A DNA stretch of 64,000 nucleotides, taken from Cotesia glomerata (Eukaryota; Arthropoda; Insecta; Hymenoptera; Braconidae). The first letter of the stretch is position 1. Each line of letters begins with the position of its first letter. Where the stretch lies: NCBI RefSeq assembly GCF_020080835.1, contig NC_058159.1:8494001-8558000 (forward strand). Reading direction: 5' to 3'. This document shows, piece after piece, positions 39,188-51,097 of this stretch. The notes beneath the pieces are model-generated. The model was not told the origin of the DNA and searched no databases. It saw nothing but the letters and a program-made list of their open reading frames with translations. A program made the position numbers and the translations under genes.

Positions 39188-39354
39188 TTAAATTAGAATA
39201 TTTTCAGCCTTATTGGTCATAAGTGACTAGTGGATCTTTAATTCAAGAGAGGAAACTTTCGACATATAGGGAAGATGGAGTGTCCATCTATTGGCTTGAA
39301 TTAAAGATGCACTAGTCACTTATGACCAATAAGGCTGAAAATATTCTAATTTAA
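39188..39354. mobile_element. Near-perfect 60-bp inverted repeat (hairpin)
   Basis: The left arm 39188-39247 starts TTAAATTAGAATATTTTCAG and the right arm 39295-39354 is its reverse complement with about one mismatch (GTGGATC against GTGCATC). The loop is 47 bases. The outermost TTAA on both sides could be a target duplication, or simply part of the palindrome. A 12-base direct repeat ATTAACATCAAT lies at 39177-39188 and 39387-39398, bracketing the hairpin and 32 further bases. A young foldback element is the simplest reading; a hairpin-RNA source is an alternative. Confidence 0.75.
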
Positions 39355-39398
39355 ATATACAATCGGTCAATGAAAAAATAACTCTGATTAACATCAAT

Positions 39399-40607
39399 AG
39401 TGCCGCCCTCAGAAGGCTTAAAAAAGGAACTTACTAAGCAGACGTGGTTGACGGCCCAAAGTTCTCATTGGACGATGCTTTAAGGCGCGATTTAAAGCAT
39501 CGAACCACAAAAGCTTTTAGACCTTTAGCATTAGATCGCATTGAAGCGTCACAAATGTGGAACTAAGACAGAAAAGTTCAAGATAGTTCGGTATGATTGA
39601 GCAGCACGAGAACTATAAAAAATTTAATGGAAGAAAATAGAAAACAAAAACACTCAGTGGTGTTCTAGGGTAACATATAGCTGTCGAAGTAGAGTATAAA
39701 ACCTCGAGTAACTGTTCAGTATCACTTTTGAGTCGTGCTGTGGATAAAATAGCCGTGGGAAAAAACCAGTGTGCAAGAAGATAGATACCATTTATCCGAC
39801 TAGGTCCAATGGTCGCGTATAGTTTCACGTGCGGTGTCGGTCTCTCACCAAGTACAGAGTCAAGGGTGAACTGCTTCAAAAACTCCTACGTACAAAACAA
39901 TCTCACTTGCTCTGAACGGTTTTCCTCTATTCGCCGCCCCTAGCAAATGTTCTTCAACGAACACATTTCAAACTCCCAATTGGTCACTGATCCTCATCGA
40001 ACATGACAATACACTTCCGTAAAATCCGATCTCTTAGTAAACTTGTCAATTGTACTCCTAGTCCTCTATTCACATATTAAGTACTCTGCTTTTTATCAAA
40101 TAGTTAACGACGATCGATGCCTCACAGTTTAAAACAAAGTCCGACGGTAATTATTCTCTAGAAGCTTAAAAATCCTAAGAAATACAGTGATAAATTTTTG
40201 TGAAAATAAAACCAGTAAGAAATCAATTGTGCTTCGGGAAAAAAAGTTTAGCGCTTTCAGGAGATAGTCAATTGAAACGAATTATGCTGCTCAAATAAAA
40301 AGAGGAAGCATGCAAATCTAGAGAGATGGTAAGCTCGATAAAAGTCTTAAGAGCAGTCTACAAAGGCAAAGTAGATGGTACAGATTAGAGACTGGCGAGA
40401 AAAAATATCGCTGGCTCCTTTCTTTTATTTTTCTATTTACCTTTTACTTTTTCTTTAGGTCTACGGTGTGCTTATAAATTTATAAGATAAAGTTTTAACG
40501 ATTGTTTTGTACATCTTTGAATATAGTTTTCCTTGTAAATTGGATAGTTTGAATATTGGTACGGAAATATAAAACGAAAGTTTACTTTTTATACATTATA
40601 AGTTCGG
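39399..40607. other. Intronic DNA without recognised genes
   Basis: Less A/T-rich than the surroundings in places (39400-39560 and 39880-40030). The open frame at 39613-39879 (minus) has no recognisable domain. Confidence 0.4.
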
Positions 40608-40741
40608 AAATAGTACATTAAAATACGAATGGCTTAAATGAGCGATTATGACACGGCGTGAAGTTAGCGCACGAGCGAAGCGAGTGCGCTAACACGCCGT
40701 GAATGATCACTCATTTAAGCCACGAGTATCTTACACTATTT
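40608..40741. mobile_element. GC-rich hairpin element, CGAAGC family (copy 3)
   Basis: The outer arms AAATAGT (40608-40614) and ACTATTT (40735-40741) enclose TGGCTTAAATGAGCGAT / ATCACTCATTTAAGCCA and a GC-rich core, CACGGCGTG, AAG, TTAGCGCACGAGCG, AAGCGAGTGCGCTAA, CACGCCGTG. The core can fold into a stable hairpin. Architecture matches the hairpins at 7051-7183 and 12868-12972. It lies about 550 bases from the end of the recombinase gene. Confidence 0.65.
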
Positions 40742-40987
40742 TGTAGTACCAGTGTCCTAAATTCGTCTTCAATTTTATTCAAATTTAAGTATAAAAATTA
40801 ATTAAGGAAAAGCAAAAATAGTATATCATGCATAGCAGGATCGCAAGCATTCCAAATAAATAAAATTTAGAATGCAGAAATAAATAATTGCTTAAAAATA
40901 GTCTAATAGTATAATCTAATTGTAGTAATCGACAACGTCGCACGAGTTGCACATACTATTTTTTATTACAAATGCGGCGATATATGT

Positions 40988-41055
40988 GGGCCCAAAATCG
41001 GGGTCCAGGGGCGTAGCCCCGGCGGGGGGTTGGGGGCGGAGCCCCCCCAGTCCCA
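40988..41055. repeat. GC-rich island with mini-hairpins
   Basis: About 65 bases of G/C-dominated sequence in A/T-rich DNA, with two nested palindromes: GGGGCGTAGCCCC and GGGGGCGGAGCCCCC. Similar 'GGGGGCGNAGCCCCC' repeats occur in diverse genomes, often as dispersed mobile hairpins (general knowledge). It lies about 230 bases beyond the predicted 3' end of the recombinase gene, so it could belong to that element's tail; this is inference. Confidence 0.6.
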
Positions 41056-41287
41056 AAAAACAAATGAAAAAATAAAAAAAAAGAAACAAACATATATCAA
41101 ATAATAAATCGAAAGTGATTAATATTAATTAACAAAAAATAAATTCACACATTGAAACAATCAATACATAAAATTAAATAACATTAAATTTAGCTGTCAC
41201 TTTATAATTTTTTAATTTTCTTAAAAATGTTAATTTCCACTTTCTATTTATTATTAAAATCATAAAATGTAAAATCTTAACGAATAT

Positions 41288-42829
41288 TTATTTTTCTTCT
41301 GATTGAACTTCAATGGTGAAATGGCAGTTTTGGAATACCATACATTGAGACTCTTCAAATTTTTTCACGCACAAACCTAAGTCTTGATCATAAAATACTG
41401 TAGCACACTACAGACAATACTGTAACAGATAAAGGAATGAGGAGTTTCACAATCGTCGAATTGAGAAGTTGAATTTTTCTTTCTTGCGACAGTATTTTCT
41501 TGCAAAGTAAATTTAAATTTTTTTTGATGGCGTAATGTATCCTACTTTAACTTCATTTGATGCTGATGAACAAGGTTGGTCAAAGTTTGATGAAACATTA
41601 TCTTTGGGTTTGGACATTGAGACTGCTGTTTTAATTAATTTTTCATTTAATACTGGTAAAACATTTGAAATTTTTGTAAAATTTTTTTTCGTCGAAACAT
41701 CTGAATCGGTTGATTTATTCAAAACGGTAAAGTTTGTAATTACAGGAGATGGTTTAGTAGATGAAGGAGTGGATCCAACAGTATTTGTTTTTTTATTCAA
41801 AACAATTCCATCGGTGATCATAGAATCAGTACGTTTTTTGTTGTTAACGAAATCGGCAATATAACCTTCAACTACTGTTGATGACTTCCAACCACTATGT
41901 CTCTTCATCACTGTCATATCACCTCCAGCATCAGCTAACAATGTGGCAGATGTTCGACGGAAACTATGTCCTGTGTATTTCTTTGCATTTTCTAATTTTA
42001 AAAATTCAGCAATGGTTCTAGGCATTGAACCAAACTTGTTAATTCCTATGGGCTGACAAGTACAGCGACCATTTTGGTAATTAAAAAAAAATCTATCTGT
42101 CTTACAGGTTTGGGGCCTAGCATACATATGTTCTTTTGCGTAGTCGTAATATATACCGTTAATGGTAAATGATCTTGGCTGATTATTTTTTGTTATCGGA
42201 ACTTTAATAAATAAAGTGTTCTCATCAATTTTTTTGACATCTTCCAGTTTCATGTTCATGAATTCACTTCTTCTTAAAGCACCAGAAATTCCAAATACTA
42301 AACAAACCTGCAACAGTAAGAATAAAATAAACAAATGTTTAGACTATACAGACATTTTCATACTAAACATATCAATAAATATTTAATTACCTTTGTAGCA
42401 AAATATTTATTATCAGGGGCTTCATTTAGAAATTTTTCGATATTTTCTTTTGTAAAAACTTCAGATTTTTTAGCAACTTATTTACACATTTGTTTCTTCA
42501 AAAAAAAATGTTACTTTTTTGTAATTACCAATATCAACATCATCAAATGCTTTGATAGTAGTTTTCAACATCGAATGAAAAGCCCATAAACTAGGAGGGG
42601 CATATTTTTGAGAAAGATTATCAAAGTAGACTACAATTACATCTTCAGCAAAAGAATTTGATTTAACATTTTCTTTACGCCATGCTTTAAAAGCATTATA
42701 AGTTGCCACATACATTCGTCCAGATTTTGTTGGCATTGATTGTAAAGCTATATTCTTCGCCTTTTCTTTTATATTGTCAGGAACAAAATCATTATAATCA
42801 TCGTCTAAATCGCTGTAATCACTGTCCAT
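41288..42829 (-). CDS. Crypton-like tyrosine recombinase gene, probably decayed
   Basis: The N-terminal exon (ATG at 42829, open to about 42485) has an acidic start and a helical SAM-like/core-binding region (KSGRMYVATYNAFKAWR; YAPPSLWAFHSMLKTTIKAF). A second coding stretch (42391-42477; FTKENIEKFLNEAPDNKYFA) joins in phase 0, across an 83-bp GT-AG intron (42308-42390), to the catalytic exon, open to 41513. That exon shows the tyrosine-recombinase signature: Arg in FGISGALRRSEF, His-x-x-Arg in GHSFRR, RHSGW, and the nucleophile Tyr in VVEGYI. A possible last exon (41288-41397, acceptor CTACAG) encodes QNCHFTIEVQSEEK. These cut-and-paste recombinases define Crypton transposons, known in insects. 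Exon 1 and the second stretch are in different frames, with stops at 42482-42484 and 42478-42480. A short unrecognised intron (phase-compatible donor G|GTAATT, acceptor AAAAG|AA) or decay could explain this. The C-terminal tail is Ser/Thr/Lys-rich. Confidence 0.7.
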
Positions 42830-45800
42830 ATTTATTACGGAATAAGATTGTTGTTAAATTAAATAATGTTCAGAAAATATTTCACACCAGAATAATGTTT
42901 ACGACTGAGCGAAATCGTTAATAAAAAACATTTGAGAATCATTAATAGAGGTTTTAGCATACTTCAGACTGAATCATAACCGACAAAAAGATGTAATTTT
43001 AATCATTAATTATTTATTATTTTGTATTTTTTCGGGGCTTTGAATGTTTTTAAATATATTTTTTCATTTTTTTTTGCGGTGAAAGTCAAATTTTTAGAGC
43101 AGAAATGTATGAATTGATCGTAAATATGAGCCCGTAGCCTAAAAAATTCCTCTCTACTCGTTTCATAATTGTTTATTTAAGTCAGCAGTTTAGCGAGTCC
43201 TAAATATGAATTTAGGACACGCAGTGCTATAAAGTAAATAATGCTGCATCTATATTGATACATGTGTCCGCTAACATTAAACTACAAATTTTTTTTTTTT
43301 TGTAGATATAATGTCAGTATTTTACTTTTAATCTATCTTTTCGAGACAATTTTATTTAATACTCGTGGTAGAAGTCAAACTCCCGTTTCCAGAGATTCTT
43401 AGTTAAAATACCAACTATATTTCTTGGTGAATAGTTAGTATTGACAAAAAAGCAGTTTTCTTTGTCTGTGATGACAAACTTGAGATCAACGCGTTAACTT
43501 CAGATTCGTATTTCTCAACTGATAAACCTTCTAAGAGCAAGGATTGTCGCAAACAACAATTTTATACTTTTACGTAATTTTCGCAATGAAAAAGGAAACA
43601 ATAGCATGGATACAAAAAAAATAATTCATAATTGAATTATTAAAATACAACGGAAGTAAAATATGTAACATAAGTTAATAAAAATAGTAATATTATATAT
43701 CACCAGCGACAGAATGCATACGAAGCATTCGGGAGTAAAGTACAAGATAAATAAAATAAAAGAAAATATAATAAAAAAAAATGGAAAAAATGATAGGATG
43801 GAAGCTCACCGTTAAGTGGACTATAGAAAGTACGAATAATGCCTGAAATAAATTGCGTTATCTTTTCGTTCCATGCGTATGGCTTGCAAGCGTCACTACC
43901 ACCACTGGCCAATTACTCATGCGTCTGCACACGAAAGCCAGCTAATACTCTTTCTTTCTCTCCATATGTATATAATAGTACATAGCATGTATTCACAAAA
44001 GACCATTACATGTGACACTTCAAAGTATGGACTACATGTTTCCTCACTAGACCGCTGGATTTTCCCGCATTTTCAAAAGACAGATAATCGCAGAAGTACT
44101 TGGAGTTCTTTTTCTTTGCAGCAGGGAGTTGTTCAATTTAATGAGTTTGTTGATCTTCCACATTGGAATTGCACGGAGAAATGAGTAGAATTATTGATTA
44201 TTTTATGTTCTAAATTGAATCAAATATCATCAATGCTATTAATCAGTAAAGAAGTGGAGGATGTATTTGGTAATCACATACCCACGCTTCCGAACTACAA
44301 CCCTTCTTCCTTTCAGCAGAATGTAGAGTGTGGGTGAAGTTTAGTAGGTCTTGTTGAAAAAAAAGTAGGGATGAGAGAGCGTCGATGGTCGAGGGACAAT
44401 ACACTCCATCCTGGTGCACATATAGGCGGTGAAAGTAATTGCCAACGTAATCACACACGTTGCACAAACTGACCCCGCACATCACCCAGCAGCATTGGAA
44501 TACATGAGAGTGTGGACATATCCCAGTAGGGAATGTTTTAGATCAGATAACTGGTACATACCGTGAGCCAGGGAGGGAATGTAACATTCATGTATGAGTA
44601 GCGATATATGTGTAGGTAGTAGTGGACAGTAGTCAGGCTCGATCTGTTGAACCCTTTTACATTTCACCCGTTTACACCCTTCCGCCGATTGTAGGATTGT
44701 ACCGTCACAACGAGACCAAATCTCTGTGTTAGTGCACCGCAGTAGTACAGTGGACGACAAACTCCTAGAAGCATCGTTGAACCGGAATATATTTGCGCTT
44801 GATATAACTCTATCTCTCTCAAACTCCAAAGAGATAACCCCTAAATGCTACTAAATCAAATACAATTACCTTTCCACAATATAGTTTGCCTTTCTGCCGC
44901 GTTCATCTGTCATTTCCCTACCCTCTTACGTACCGGGTAGATTCACCATGAAGATTATTTTAACGCGACCCATACACTCGTCCCGTTCGCTTGATTGAAT
45001 GGAATGTTATTGTTCAATTTTTTTATGCTCGTGCTGTAAATTCTTATAATAGTGACAGACATTATACTAAAGCTAAAAGTGTAGAGAGATGTGAATCTAT
45101 GGTTGAGTATAAAAGTTGATGAGGGTGAGTATGCATTGAAATATGTGGATGCTTTCGCAGCTACCGATATTATCATCAGATGTTACTTTAAGAGATAGTA
45201 TAAAACTTATTTCACTTAAGCGAAAAAATTTCACTATGTTGCAATATTCTACAATATTGCGATTATTACTGTTAGTGCAGAGACCCTTTTTGCGACGCAT
45301 AAGCAAGTAAGTAAATAGACTCATACAGCTATATATGCACGAATGCATTTACATCATTATATCAAACTAACATTTGCAGTACAATCACCTACATATGATT
45401 TCATGTTCAACTATAACATATTACGTATGAGCTTAACTTGCATGTTAATTAGGAACTCTTTACCGTTAAATTATTGAACGGATGTTAAGCTACTTACACA
45501 ATAATCCGTCAACTAAATTTTGAAAAACCACGTGATCCAATGAAATGATTATTAATATTGCGTTTTAATTTAAATTATTATTATGTTAATGGTATTGTCG
45601 GAGATATTAATTTAAAAAAACTGTTTTTGGGAGGTTTGACGCTAAATGTTTGATAAACTCGACCTCTGTTTTTGCGTGACGTAGTTTTTTTGCCGTGGAC
45701 TTGAAGGAAGAACTCTCTATAAAATAGAATCATATTTTTATAATGTGTTGTCTGATGATTATAGTCTTTCACATGGTGATTAGGAGTGTTGAAAACTATG

Positions 45801-48800
45801 ATGATGGAAAACTGTTAAAAAAACGGAGATCAATTGCAAAAGATTTTAACGTTATGAAAAAATGATTTATTGTGTATTTTACAGTCTGTTTAAAAAATAC
45901 ATAGCAATAATGTAGAATAACTATTTTACATTCTAACACGAGATCGTTATGTCGGTAGATAGCGTGCATTAAGAGTGACGATTGTGCTTGGTGGAATTGG
46001 AGAGCTATAAAATGAAGAGGAATAAAAGAGAGCAAAAGACTATCTAGTCACAGTGAACTATTCCCGGTAGATGGAAAATCGTTGTCGAAATGGTAGTAGC
46101 ACACCCAAGAGCCCATGAAGTCCACAAGAAACAGAATCATTTTCTTGTAGAATAGAATGTATATCGTGTAATTTCAAATAAAATGGGAAATGTTTAACAC
46201 GACGAAAATGCCATAAGCCGATTATATTGACGATTTAACCGATTCATTAATGACTATGATGATTCTTGTATTAGATAGTTCAGACAGATTTCAATGCATG
46301 CCTTAAAGCTGACAGATATGATACTGCAACAGATATAATATTACAGAGCAATAGATACCGGTATGGAGTAAAGGTTACTCTAGAATTTCTCCCGCCGGCG
46401 ATGAACGTGATTGACAGTCTGTACGGCACGAACAATCGACTAATGAAACATCAGTATGCACGCACAATACCAATGCGAGGCCAGCCGTTATTACACCAGC
46501 TTTGTATTTACATCGGATGCACTAGTTGAGGTCTCCACGCGACTCGGTACCAGTCATCACAGAATGAGACAGAATGAGAGCGGATGGTTTGTGGTGAGCA
46601 ATGTCTAGCTACATCATGGTCATGCTAGTAAATAAATTGCCACGGGCTGAAAATGGGTAGGGATAGAGAATTACGGTGAATGATATGTCTGAACACTACA
46701 TTCGGTAAGTTCATCAATATCATTGAAATGGCACTAATTCAATACTTAACACGCTAGAAGTTTATATCATGCTGTTGACATTAAAAGAATTTAGTTGCTA
46801 ATATGACTTAAATAATGGACCAATCTCTCATTGATCTTTCTGAATTACGAAAAACGGGAATAAAATAGTGTTTCGTTAAGTACTTCATCGAAGGTAATAA
46901 CTTTTACTTGATTCTCCGATTTAGTTTTTGTATAAATTTGTTTCCTTCTTTTGGCAGCCATACTTAATACGACTCTGGCATCCTTAACAGAAATTCTCCG
47001 ATACCGAATGGCCTCTTCTGCACGTCGGCTTTGTTGGAGAGTAGTCGCATCCGAAATTATTATCATCATTATCATATATATTGGGACGCAGCCGTGCGAA
47101 TTGCGCACAGCGCTAACACATTTGATTTAGCGCTAATAAATAACCATTATTGTACGCGAACAGTAGCCACGCTATTTCTATACTTCAGTCCCTGAGGGGA
47201 AAGAAAATAGAATCGGCGACGTTTCCATTATAACAACCGATGGGGGGAAAGGTATTAAACTATCTCATCCTCTTCTATGGTACTCTGTACTCTGTACACT
47301 CTTTCTCGCTCACTCATTTGCTCTTGCCAGTTATGCTCTATCAAATAGATAGGGTTGATTGCGTTCCTATAATAATCTGGTAGGAATGCATCGAAGAGAG
47401 CGGAAAGTCTCGAATTCATAGTCTGAATTATTGTTTTAGCATTTCCGATACCGTAAATTCCATTTTACATATTTGAATATTGGCTAAAACTGAACTTTGT
47501 TAGAATAACGAGCTCATTAGAATGTGGATCTTTCTACGTTGCAGTTAGTTAGATTTTATATTATGTAATGATGATTTTCAAGTTTCATAATTAAAAGCAT
47601 TTTCAAAAGATTTCAACAACTATTTATTGACGTTAAATGTCACTGTCAAAGGCAAAGTTTGTAATAAAAACGAAAATCAATTGACCCTTCAAGCGTAAGG
47701 AGCTCTGTTGAATGTAACCTTGATCTCATAATGTACAAAAATTATTAAATAACTATATCTTCAAATTGCTAATTACAATAACTGTTTCCTTTACTTTCGA
47801 ATTTCTATGGGAAAACTTTACGAGTTTTTCATAATTTCATAGTATTGAAACGTCTAAAATGCTTATTTTACAAAAGTTAGCAACTCAGTAAAACTTGAAT
47901 CTTACAAAGCACTACTGAAAGTACAGTTCAGCGTCGGGGCTCGTTAGCAATTGGGATGAGGTTGCTGTAAGTATTGAATAGGGAAAACTATAAAATAAAG
48001 CCAGCCAAGCCCAGCTGTTGTTTCATAACACCGCTCTGTACTGCTAAGATAAATACCTTGCTCAGCTATTGTATGTAATATCTATTTACTATCCGAAGCA
48101 ATTTGAGACATTGGTACTGGTATGCCAGTTGAATGGCTACCAAATAAATAAATTATTGGACTCATTGAAATCACTAATGATCAAGTTCAGAAGATATGTA
48201 TTGGGTGACTATAGGTGTGAAAACATCAAAGTTCAATTATTGTTGAATGTCAGCTGATCAAAATGTGATTCCAGAGAAATAGCTTGTCTTGACAGCAAGG
48301 TAGCTGAGTAAGGTGTAACGTGATCGATACGCCAAGTGAACTTTGTCAGGTTTGACAAACTGATTGCACCTCAGGGGCACTATCGTAACTCTGATGCCAG
48401 TACATTGTTATTCTACGGTCGTCCTATGTCCGCAGGTCTTTGTTAGCAGGTATAGAGTTACTCGACGATAGGTCAAGCTTGTCGAAACCACGAGTAGAGG
48501 AAAACACGCTATATAGTACAAGATTAGCTATCTACAGCACAGTTGTAATCATGACAGGGTGCGATGTTAGCAAACCCATCTAGGAACATAAAGCATCCTC
48601 GGGTCACTGTTATTATTATAAAGAACAGGAGAAACCATGAGAAACCACCAAACCAACTTGTGTGCAATATCATCGGCATCTGTCCTAAGTCTCTCCTCCT
48701 GCCAAGCGATTGCGGTCAATGTCTTGGATAGAAATCGATCATTCCATTAGTCAGTGAAAGGACTTTCGGATAATTTAGATTCTTATCTCGCCATTGAACT

Positions 48801-51061
48801 CCAACAGTAATGATCTGATCCCTTTGGCTTATATAAAGTAATTTCCATTGATGGTTTTATACCCGCATGATCAAAGCAAACTTTGCTCCAACATTATTTT
48901 GGGGTTGTTCATTGATTATCTTTAAACATAAATATTTGTCGTCAGTTTGCTTGCAAACTGAGTTAGCTTATCATATTATTCGTAGCAAAACATCAACTAT
49001 AATTTACAGAAAATGAAACTATTGGGGTTGGAGTATCATCGTGACCCAAAGGTGTTATCAAAAAGTCATACGTCGATAGATTGAGAGGGTGATCGGCATT
49101 TAGCTGAGAGACTGATTTCTTGAGGGTGGACCGACCCTTGGGTCAGTATGAGGGACATTTCTGTCAGCTAAAAACAAAGGTCAAGCTTCGATGGCGAGTG
49201 ATTCAATTGATGTTCGGATGTAGGGTGTTTCTTTCTGTACCTCAATAATTCGCCAATTTTCATCCTTTATTGTAACTGAATTCTGAATTATAACTCTAAC
49301 ACAAACATTAATTTAGTAGAATTGGTAACACTAAAGAGTGTATCGAGGTATACTGTATCTATTTTGATGAAACAGAAAATAGAGCTTTTGTCCTATGCTT
49401 TGGAATAAATTGTTGATGCGCATCTGAAAAGAGCGATATGATATCCATGAACTCAGCGATGCTTGAAAAACATTTCAAAGGACTTCAGATACAGACACTG
49501 CCTGCAGCTGGGTTATGAGTGCTTCGTAGATTATTGAGGCAGAAGAATCGCGAAGCTGATCACGAGCGTTTGGTGTTTTCGTCGATAATTCGATCCAGTT
49601 ATTTCGATAAGAGTACTGTATTTTAATGAATACAATGTTTGCAAAATAATCGATTTCGCTCTATTGTATTTCGCCTATTATTTTCTTCAAATTCTTGCTT
49701 TTATTATTTATATGGACACAATCAGCCGTTTTTCTATGCCACTTCGGTGGAACGGAGTGCCAGAAATTCTCATTCGTTTGTAGTTTATTGAGATATATTT
49801 CATCTTTCTTTTTTTTTTTTTTTTTTTATGAAGTAAAAGCTTCTGCTCTACGTTTCATTGATATAAATTCTTAGTGCCAGTGACTTAGATAAACGTCGCT
49901 GAAGAGCAATGAAAAAAAGTATCAGTATTTGTGGGAAAAGATAAAAGGAAAACATCGCGTTGAAGGATTGCGTTGAAAAGGATCCTTTTTTAGGGAGTAG
50001 AAAGAAAACGGCTATCCACATCGTTGGGAATATATAGAAACAGTACAAGTCTTTTGACCTCGAACGTTGACTCGTTTCAAACAACCATGCTGTACACCGA
50101 TTTGCCTCCTCAATAATTTATGTTACTAAGACCCAAATGTAACGAACACGCATGCTCTTTTTGACCCTCGTGGATTTATACATACCCGAATAATCGAATA
50201 AAAGGCATGTAAAAAATATATATGGCGAATTGAAATAAAAATCCACCGGTTGCTCCCTATATTCTTTACAGACTTATGATACTCCAAATACTGCTTCCAA
50301 CTAGTTATTTGCCAGAATTTTTTTTGCGGACTGATTTTTAGTTTTTAAATTCACCACAAGCGGAAATTTGAACTTAGTAAAAACGTTATCAGTTTTTAAT
50401 TGAACCCGAAATATCTTGCTCCAGTTGGATATTAGTTCACTTTTTCTAGATCTTCAACAGTCAATTTTTTTTTATTTCTTCATAGTTATCAGGAAATTCT
50501 ATGTCATGGCGAAAGATATTCATACTGTCCATTGAATTCATTTATTAATGCCATCCAATTTGATACAATGATTCACATAAAGTTAAGCCGTTCTACTCCC
50601 TTTCAAAATCCATCATCTTCTAATGTATTTACGATCCGGCGAATGAAAAGAGGATGGATGCTTATAACAATAAGCAGAAGACATAAATCGTTGCCAGAGA
50701 GAAAAGCAAAAGTAATGCATCATCCATAGGAAAAACTCATCGTTTCGGTTAAAACGGAAGAGATGGTTTTGAAAGATTAGATGAGTAACATCTTCACAAC
50801 TGCTGACGTCAGATAGTAGTATGTATTCCTTATATTATTTTTGAAGGCAGACAATATTACTTAAGCAGGATAAAGTCATTGAAGATGTACTTTAATAAAG
50901 TATGAATACATTTTGTTTTATGAAATATGCCAAGAATCAATAAGCCTCTTGAAATTTAATTCTTAAGAATTTAATATCATTTCTCTTCTTAAGATTTCAC
51001 TCAGCAACATCGTTTGCTACAAAAAGCCTCTTTGAATTATTTCATCAATTTTTTCTTTAAT

Positions 51062-51065
<4 letters not shown>

Positions 51066-51095
<30 letters not shown>
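51066..51095. repeat. (TA)n microsatellite
   Basis: Pure TA tract of about 15 units. Confidence 0.9.

Positions 51096-51097
<2 letters not shown>

Noticed and set aside
41535..41864. 109-codon plus-strand frame
   Set aside because: Shadow of the recombinase C-terminal coding on the opposite strand.
43806..43830. Possible 11-base microexon on the minus strand (CTATAG, TCCACTTAACG, GTGAGC)
   Set aside because: Too short to judge by eye; the acceptor is only moderate and there is no frame evidence.
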